From Pseudomonas poae (GTDB lineage Bacteria > Pseudomonadota > Gammaproteobacteria > Pseudomonadales > Pseudomonadaceae): 64,000 bases of DNA. The stretch lies in NCBI GenBank assembly GCA_028869255.1, contig CP110972.1, positions 2,547,001 through 2,611,000 on the forward strand, in the 5' to 3' direction. Shown here in pieces: positions 59,093 to 64,000 of the stretch. Made by a program: the position numbers and the translations under genes. Under the pieces are notes generated by a model. That model was not told the DNA's origin. It did no database searches and was given only the letters and a program-made list of their open reading frames with translations. How positions within the stretch are numbered: position 1 is the first letter of the stretch; the number at the start of each line of letters is the position of its first letter.

Positions 59093-59124
59093 CCAAGGAG
59101 TCAGGCCGCTGGCCTGCCCCTTGG
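59093..59124. other. Interrupted inverted repeat in the ttuC-dctA spacer
   Basis: CCAAGG pairs with CCTTGG, with an inner pair CAGGCC/GGCCTG. It could form a transcript hairpin between the two minus-strand genes, possibly affecting dctA expression or message stability. Function is not established. Confidence 0.45.
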
Positions 59125-59146
59125 CGTTGTGCCGCAGTGGAAAATA

Positions 59147-60202
59147 TCAGCGGTTGATCAGGGCAATCACAGCGTCGGTGATCTGCCGCGTGGTGGCGTT
59201 GCCGCCCAGATCCGGGGTGTGCAGGCCACTTTCAGTGACGGCTTCAATGGCCGACATCAACTGCTTGGCCGCAACGGGTTCGCCGAGGTGCTCGAGCATC
59301 ATCGCCGCAGTCCAGAAGGTCGCGATCGGGTTAGCCACACCCTTGCCCGTGATGTCGAAGGCCGAGCCGTGGATCGGCTCGAACATCGAAGGGAAGCGGC
59401 GCGACGGATTCAGGTTGGCGGTCGGCGCGATGCCCAGGCTGCCCGACAGCGCGGCGGCCAGATCGGACAGGATGTCGGCGTGCAGGTTGGTGGCGACTAT
59501 CACGTCCAGCGTCGAGGGCTTGAGCACCATGCGCGTGGTCACGGCGTCGACCAGTTCCTTGTCGATCTTCACATCCGGGAAGTCCTTGGCAACTTCGTAG
59601 AAAATCTCGTCCCACAGCACCATGCCGTGCCGCTGGGCGTTGGACTTGGTGACCATAGTCAGGTGTTTACGTGGGCGGCTTTGTGCCAGTTCGAAGGCGA
59701 AGCGGTGGATGCGCTCGACCCCGGCGCGGGTGAACACCGACACTTCGGTGGCGACTTCTTCCGGCAAGCCCCGGTGCACGCGACCACCGTTGCCGGAGTA
59801 CTCGCCTTCGGAGTTTTCACGCACCACCACCCAGTCAATCTGATCACCGTTGAGCAGCGGGCTTTTGACCCCAGGCAGCACGCGAGCCGGGCGTACGTTG
59901 GCGTACTGGTCGAAGCCTTGGCAGATCGGCAGGCGCAGGCCCCACAGCGAAATGTGATCCGGTACGTTGAGTGCACCGACAGCACCGAAGAAAATCGCGT
60001 CGAAGGTTTTCAGCTCTTCCAGACCACCTTCCGGGATGTAATAACCATTTTTCAGGTAGTTGTCCGAGTTCCAGTCGAAGTGTTTGAAATCCAGTTCGAA
60101 ACCGGACTTTTTCGACAAGGCTTGCAGCACCTCGACACCTGCGGCGATCACTTCAACACCGATACCGTCACCAGGAACTGCAGCAATTTTGTAGGCGCTC
60201 AT
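59147..60202 (-). CDS. ttuC: Tartrate dehydrogenase/decarboxylase
   Basis: A 351-residue member of the isocitrate/isopropylmalate dehydrogenase family, TtuC/TDH branch, acting on tartrate and D-malate with NAD and a divalent metal. The start YKIAAVPGDGIGVEV and the late HGSAFDITGKGVANP are diagnostic, and the substrate arginine region RPARVLPG is present. I chose ATG 60202, preceded by GGAG; a TTG one codon earlier is less likely. It is divergent from the LysR gene at 60340 and upstream of dctA, a typical tartrate-use arrangement. Confidence 0.93.
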   Translation of the reverse strand: MSAYKIAAVPGDGIGVEVIAAGVEVLQALSKKSGFELDFKHFDWNSDNYLKNGYYIPEGGLEELKTFDAIFFGAVGALNVPDHISLWGLRLPICQGFDQYANVRPARVLPGVKSPLLNGDQIDWVVVRENSEGEYSGNGGRVHRGLPEEVATEVSVFTRAGVERIHRFAFELAQSRPRKHLTMVTKSNAQRHGMVLWDEIFYEVAKDFPDVKIDKELVDAVTTRMVLKPSTLDVIVATNLHADILSDLAAALSGSLGIAPTANLNPSRRFPSMFEPIHGSAFDITGKGVANPIATFWTAAMMLEHLGEPVAAKQLMSAIEAVTESGLHTPDLGGNATTRQITDAVIALINR

Positions 60203-60277
60203 CAATAAACTCCACTGTCATCACGTTCTTGTTGTGCCTGTTGAACGGGATGTTCAAGCAGGGTGTGAACGGAGTAT

Positions 60278-60337
60278 ATGTAGTGAACAAATAAGCGTGA
60301 GTTACTCAAAATCACTACATAGATGAATGTGAGTTAC
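60278..60337. promoter_or_regulatory. Repeat-rich intergenic control region (probable LysR operator)
   Basis: The inverted repeat ATGTAGTGA (60278-60286) and TCACTACAT (60312-60320) extends by one further base on each side. The direct repeat GTGAGTTAC occurs at 60297-60305 and 60329-60337, ending just before the LysR start. The position between ttuC and its divergent regulator suggests the operator and promoters of both genes. Confidence 0.6.
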
Positions 60338-60339
60338 GA

Positions 60340-61263
60340 ATGAGCCAGACCCTGGATTTGTCTTTTTTCTACCTGCTGGCCAACAAAGGCAGCCTCGCCG
60401 CGACGGCGCGAGAACTGGGTGTGACACCGCCGGCGGTGAGCAAACGCCTGACCGCGCTGGAAGCACGCCTGGGCATACGCCTGGTCAACCGCACCACGCG
60501 CTCGATGAGCCTGACCTCGGAAGGTGAAGTGTATTTCTCGCATGCTGCGCGCATCCTGACGCAGATCGATGAGGTCGAGCAGTTGCTCGGCAGCAGTCGG
60601 GCGACCCCCAAAGGGCTGATTCGGGTCAATGCCTCGCTCGGGTTCGGGCGGCGCTACATCGGCCCGGCGCTGGGCGCATTCTTCGCGCAGTACCCGGAGG
60701 TGGAAATACAGCTGGAAATCACCGACCACCCACTCGACCTGACCACCCATGGCTTTGACCTGGGGATTCGTTTCGGCACGCTGCCGGACGCGGCCTTTCA
60801 TGCGCGCAAGATCGCCTCCAATCGTCGCCTGTTATGCGCCTCGCCCTTGTATCTGGAAAAGCACGGCGTGCCCCAGCGCCTGGCGGATTTACAGCAACAC
60901 AACTGCATCTTCCTGCGCCAGAACGAAACGCCCTATGGGGTGTGGAGCTTCACCCACGGCGGTCGTACCCAAAACATCAAAGTACGCGGAGCCCTGGGCT
61001 GCAACGACGGCGAAGTGGCCCTGAACTGGGCGTTGGAAGGTTACGGCATACTCCTTCGCGCCGAATGGGACATCGCCCGTTACGTACGCAGCGGCCGCTT
61101 GCGGTTGGTGCTGGAGGACCAGAGCCCTACCCGCGCAGATGTGTATGCGGTGTATCCGCAACAGTTGCACCTGTCAGCGCGTGTGCGCAGCCTGATTGAT
61201 TTTCTGGTCGAGCGTTTCAAGCAGATCGATCATCTGGATGAAGCACAAGCAGGTCTGCGCTAA
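60340..61263 (+). CDS. LysR-type regulator, likely of tartrate/dicarboxylate genes
   Basis: A 307-residue LysR regulator of the DmlR/TtuA-like group. The helix-turn-helix is FYLLANKGSLAATARELGVTPPAVSKRLTALE, and the effector domain has LGFGRRYIGPALGAFF and DLGIRFGTLPD. It is divergent from ttuC across a repeat-rich spacer. By analogy with dmlR and the tartrate regulators it probably activates ttuC and dctA when tartrate or malate is present. ATG 60340 is the only good start. Confidence 0.93.
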   Translation: MSQTLDLSFFYLLANKGSLAATARELGVTPPAVSKRLTALEARLGIRLVNRTTRSMSLTSEGEVYFSHAARILTQIDEVEQLLGSSRATPKGLIRVNASLGFGRRYIGPALGAFFAQYPEVEIQLEITDHPLDLTTHGFDLGIRFGTLPDAAFHARKIASNRRLLCASPLYLEKHGVPQRLADLQQHNCIFLRQNETPYGVWSFTHGGRTQNIKVRGALGCNDGEVALNWALEGYGILLRAEWDIARYVRSGRLRLVLEDQSPTRADVYAVYPQQLHLSARVRSLIDFLVERFKQIDHLDEAQAGLR

Positions 61264-61413
61264 CCGCAGCCAGGTGCGCACGCAGACACCCGCATACTGT
61301 TGTGTAGATGCACCTTGATTGCTACGTGATACGTATAAGTGATTTACCGATTCGAGGCTTTAATCCCGCGTGGCAGCCACTACACTTGCGCCTACTGCAC
61401 AGAGGGCCAGCGC

Positions 61414-61638
61414 ATGAACATCCGAATTCTCAGCCTTATCCTGCTCTTCACCGCCACCGGCGCTTTCGCCGCCGGCAGCAATAACCGCCCGGCGCTGGAT
61501 ATCCAGCACGTGGTTTCCACCACTCCGGTACCGGGCAGTTGCCAGGTGGAGCCGGCGACCCTGGTGTATCTCGACAGCCAGGGCGTCAGCCACACCGTCA
61601 CTTATACGGTGATGGGCACCTGCCAGGGCGGGGTTTAA
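61414..61638 (+). CDS. DUF2790-like small exported protein
   Basis: A 74-residue protein with a signal peptide ([11 protein letters not shown]) and a short mature part with two cysteines ([27 protein letters not shown]). This is the DUF2790 pattern common in Pseudomonas, often induced by stress or copper, though no function is proven. ATG 61414 is preceded by AGAGGG. Its TAA overlaps the stop codon of the convergent OprD-family gene. Confidence 0.85.
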   Translation: MNIRILSLILLFTATGAFAAGSNNRPALDIQHVVSTTPVPGSCQVEPATLVYLDSQGVSHTVTYTVMGTCQGGV

Positions 61639-62882
61639 AGCAGTTTCCAGGTGTAGCTGAGGATCAGCCGGTTCTCATCGATGTCGCTGCGGTAGTTGGA
61701 GCGCGCCATCACATTGCGCAAGCGAATACCCAGGCCGCTGAATACGCCTTTTTGCACGGCATAACCGATATCGAGGTCGCGCTCGCGGTCCCTGCCCTCA
61801 TAGCCGGCCCCGGTGGTCACGTTGTCGCCGGTGATATAGCGCACGGTGGTCGTCAGCCCCGGGATGCCCAGCGCGGCAAAGTCGTAGTCGTAGCGCGCCT
61901 GCCAGGAGCGCTCGTCGGTGTAGGCGAACTCATAGGTGGGCACCTCGTTGCCCAGCGGCGTGATGTTGGCAAATACCCGCGGGAAGGCGCTGTCGCCGTA
62001 CATCGCCTGATAACCGACGTAGAAGGTGTGGCCGCCGCGCTTGGCCGACAGCAACGAAAAAAACGCCTGGTTATCGATGTTGCCGAGCAGTTTGTCGCCA
62101 TCCTCCCGTGCGGCGTAATAGCCCAGGTTGGCGCCCAGCACCCAGGCCCCGACCGGCTGGCTGTGCTTGAGGCCAATAAAATGCTGGGCATAGATGTCCT
62201 TGAGCTGGCCCCGCCAGAGGCTGACGCTGGTGCGATTGCGGTTGAAGGCATAGTCGCCGCCGACGTAGTTGAACGCGTCACTTTCGGCCCCGCGCTGCGG
62301 CACATGGCCGAGCATGGCGAGCATTTTCCCGTCACCGGCCTCATTGCGCAGGCGGGTGCTGGTCAAGTGCCCGGCCTGCAGCGTGAGGCCGGCGATCTCG
62401 CCGGAACTGATACTCACCCCCTGGTAACTCGGCGGCAGCAAGCGGATGTCGCTGAAGGCCAGCACCGGCAGGTTGGGCTGCAACTCACCGAGTTTAAGCT
62501 CGGTTTTGGACACCCGGGTCTTGAAGGTCAGGCCCAGGCGGCTGTACTCATCGGCGGCACGGCCATCGTCGTTGACCGGCAGTAAACCGCTATTGGTCCG
62601 GTCCGGGCTGCTGTCGAGCTTGAGGCCCAGGGTGCCCAGCGCATCCAGGCCAAAGCCCACGGGGCCTTGGGTGTAGCCGGATTTGTAGGTCAGGATAAAC
62701 CCCTGGCCCCATTCCTCGGCCCGGGATTGCTTATTGGCGCCGACGATATCCGAGAAATCACGGCTGAAGTAATAGTTGCGAGCCTGCAAGGTGGCCGTGG
62801 AATCCTTGAAAAAATCGCCCTCGTCAGCCGTCGCCGCAAGGGGCACACCCAACAGGGTCAGCCAGATACGTGGTGTGTTCAT
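61635..62882 (-). CDS. OprD-family outer membrane porin
   Basis: A 415-residue substrate-specific porin. The signal peptide ends PLAATA. The mature start [23 protein letters not shown], the [16 protein letters not shown] segment and the C-terminal [17 protein letters not shown] are classic OprD-family features. It lies 39 bases after the MFS transporter on the same strand. Porins of this family next to aromatic-acid MFS importers (BenF, VanP types) serve uptake of aromatic acids, so an aromatic carboxylate is the best guess. Confidence 0.93.
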   Translation of the reverse strand: MNTPRIWLTLLGVPLAATADEGDFFKDSTATLQARNYYFSRDFSDIVGANKQSRAEEWGQGFILTYKSGYTQGPVGFGLDALGTLGLKLDSSPDRTNSGLLPVNDDGRAADEYSRLGLTFKTRVSKTELKLGELQPNLPVLAFSDIRLLPPSYQGVSISSGEIAGLTLQAGHLTSTRLRNEAGDGKMLAMLGHVPQRGAESDAFNYVGGDYAFNRNRTSVSLWRGQLKDIYAQHFIGLKHSQPVGAWVLGANLGYYAAREDGDKLLGNIDNQAFFSLLSAKRGGHTFYVGYQAMYGDSAFPRVFANITPLGNEVPTYEFAYTDERSWQARYDYDFAALGIPGLTTTVRYITGDNVTTGAGYEGRDRERDLDIGYAVQKGVFSGLGIRLRNVMARSNYRSDIDENRLILSYTWKLL

Positions 62883-62921
62883 GTCGTTGCTCTTAGTTAT
62901 TGTTATCGACGGTCTGGCAGG

Positions 62922-64000
62922 TCATAGCGCCTGGGCGGTCGGCAAAACCACACGGGTGCGCCGTTCATTCAGGGCGAACAGGGTCATGGCCAGCGCCGCA
63001 ATAGCGCCGGGAATCGCAAAGGCCATGAAATTCAGTTGCAGGGGCAGTTCAATCGCCATCAGCGCGCCGCCCAAGAGCGGACCGACAATCGCGCCATTGC
63101 GCCCGATGCCGGAGGCCCAGCCCAGGCCGGTAGCGCGGATTGACAGGCCATACAGCTGCGCCGCCCCGGCATACAGCAGGATTTGCGTGCCGATGGTGGT
63201 AGCGCCCGCGATAAAGATCAGCAGGTACAGCACCGGCATCGGGCTGTTGATGCCCAACAGGCTGATCGACACCACCCCGGCGACAAAGAAACAGATGGTC
63301 ACGGTGGTCAGGTTCAGCCGGTCGCCCAAGCGCCCGCCGACAATCGCCCCGGCCATGCCACCCAGGTTCAGCGCAATCAGGAACGACAGGCTCGACCCCA
63401 GGCTGTAACCGGCGCCCGCCATCAGTTTGGGCAGCCACGAACTCAAGGCGTAGACCATCAGCAAGCAGCAGAAAAACGCGGTCCAGATCATTGCCGTGCG
63501 CACGGCCAGGCCATGGCGGAACAGCTCCACCACTGAGGCGCCCTTGCTTTTGCTGTCGGTGACCAGCAGTTCGTCATCGGCCTGGATCGCGGTGTGCGGC
63601 GACAGGCGATTGAGCAGCGCCCGTGCCTGGTCATGCCGGCCCTGACGGATCAGAAAGCCGATGGACTCGGGCAGCTTGTACACAATCAACGGCAACAGCA
63701 GCAGCGGGATCACCGCGACAAAAAACATCGACTGCCAGCCATAGGCCGGCAGCATGAAAATCCCCACACACGCGGCGAACATGCCGCCCAGCGAATAGCC
63801 GCTGAACATGAAGGCCATCAAGGTGCTGCGAAACTTCTTCGGTGCATATTCGTTGATCAGCGCGGCTGCGTTGGGCATCAACCCGCCACAGCCAAGCCCG
63901 GCGAAAAACCGGCAAATGCCGAACTCGGTGGGGCTACTGGCAAAGCCGTTGACCACCGTGGCGATACTGAACAGCGCGAAGCACACCACGATGCCCTTCT
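62922..64000 (-). CDS. MFS transporter, aromatic acid:H+ symporter type (partial)
   Basis: The C-terminal about 359 residues of a major facilitator; the N-terminus lies beyond the window. GCGGLMPNAAALINEYAPKKFR, the conserved loop after membrane segment 4, places it in the AAHS family (PcaK, BenK). SGYSLGG and the late GLGWASGIGRNGAIVGPLLGG are typical as well. It should import an aromatic acid with protons. The OprD-family porin gene follows, probably in one operon. Confidence 0.9.
   Translation of the reverse strand, partial: KGIVVCFALFSIATVVNGFASSPTEFGICRFFAGLGCGGLMPNAAALINEYAPKKFRSTLMAFMFSGYSLGGMFAACVGIFMLPAYGWQSMFFVAVIPLLLLPLIVYKLPESIGFLIRQGRHDQARALLNRLSPHTAIQADDELLVTDSKSKGASVVELFRHGLAVRTAMIWTAFFCCLLMVYALSSWLPKLMAGAGYSLGSSLSFLIALNLGGMAGAIVGGRLGDRLNLTTVTICFFVAGVVSISLLGINSPMPVLYLLIFIAGATTIGTQILLYAGAAQLYGLSIRATGLGWASGIGRNGAIVGPLLGGALMAIELPLQLNFMAFAIPGAIAALAMTLFALNERRTRVVLPTAQAL

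Overview
The window is from a fluorescent pseudomonad (Pseudomonas fluorescens group). The main evidence is the alkaline protease/lipase cluster (protease, Inh-type inhibitor, AprDEF type I exporter, family I.3 lipase). REP-type inverted repeats of the GTGGGAGC..GGCTTGC class, an OprD-family porin and Pseudomonas-restricted small families (DUF1652-like, DUF2790-like) agree with this. Most of the window looks like GC-rich core DNA; about 24.5-30.8 kb is visibly more AT-rich. No rRNA, tRNA, CRISPR array, insertion sequence or prophage was seen.

Layout. 0-8.2 kb: a small lipoprotein, then on the minus strand serralysin - inhibitor - AprD - AprE - AprF - lipase, a complete type I secretion system with two RTX substrates. 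8.6-12.6 kb: a REP element, a polyamine-type binding protein, a cupin, an FAD amine oxidase and an AraC regulator with an NTF2-like sensor domain. 12.8-18.3 kb: DUF1652-like protein, REP, UvrD/HelD-like helicase, pirin, phosphoglucomutase. 18.4-24.1 kb: a MocR regulator translationally coupled to unknown protein(s), a quinone-oxidoreductase-like MDR protein and a LysR regulator. 24.7-37.8 kb: a chaperone-usher fimbria locus (pilin, chaperone, usher, tip adhesin, second chaperone) with a BvgS/RocS-type phosphorelay sensor, a LuxR-type response regulator, a stand-alone EAL phosphodiesterase and an orphan chaperone. 37.9-39.9 kb: LysR regulator and arginase-family protein. 40-57.7 kb: a long run of genes mostly on the plus strand (beta-barrel, DUF1254 protein, beta-barrel, MoxR, DUF58, DUF4381, BatA, BatB/C, BatD, HAD phosphatase, arylsulfatase, membrane spermidine-synthase-like protein, seven-haem cytochrome c with TPRs), interrupted by one minus-strand DUF3313-like lipoprotein. 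57.7-64 kb: dctA and tartrate dehydrogenase with a divergent LysR regulator, a DUF2790-like protein, an OprD porin and a truncated aromatic-acid MFS transporter.

The most important caveat is sequence quality. Nine otherwise well-conserved genes carry ten single-base frameshifts, each in a short G/C run, and the unknown gene pair at 20.6 kb may be an eleventh case. Both insertions and deletions occur. Correcting each by one base restores family-length proteins. These are more likely base-calling errors than real pseudogenes, so such genes are described as apparently disrupted.

The best candidate for an undescribed system is the 40-57.7 kb envelope locus. It joins a MoxR/VWA (Bat) chaperone module to a Cys-type sulfatase, a HAD phosphatase, a DUF1254 protein between two barrels, and a multihaem cytochrome. 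The fimbria/phosphorelay/c-di-GMP locus is a Roc-like system with a non-standard arrangement.
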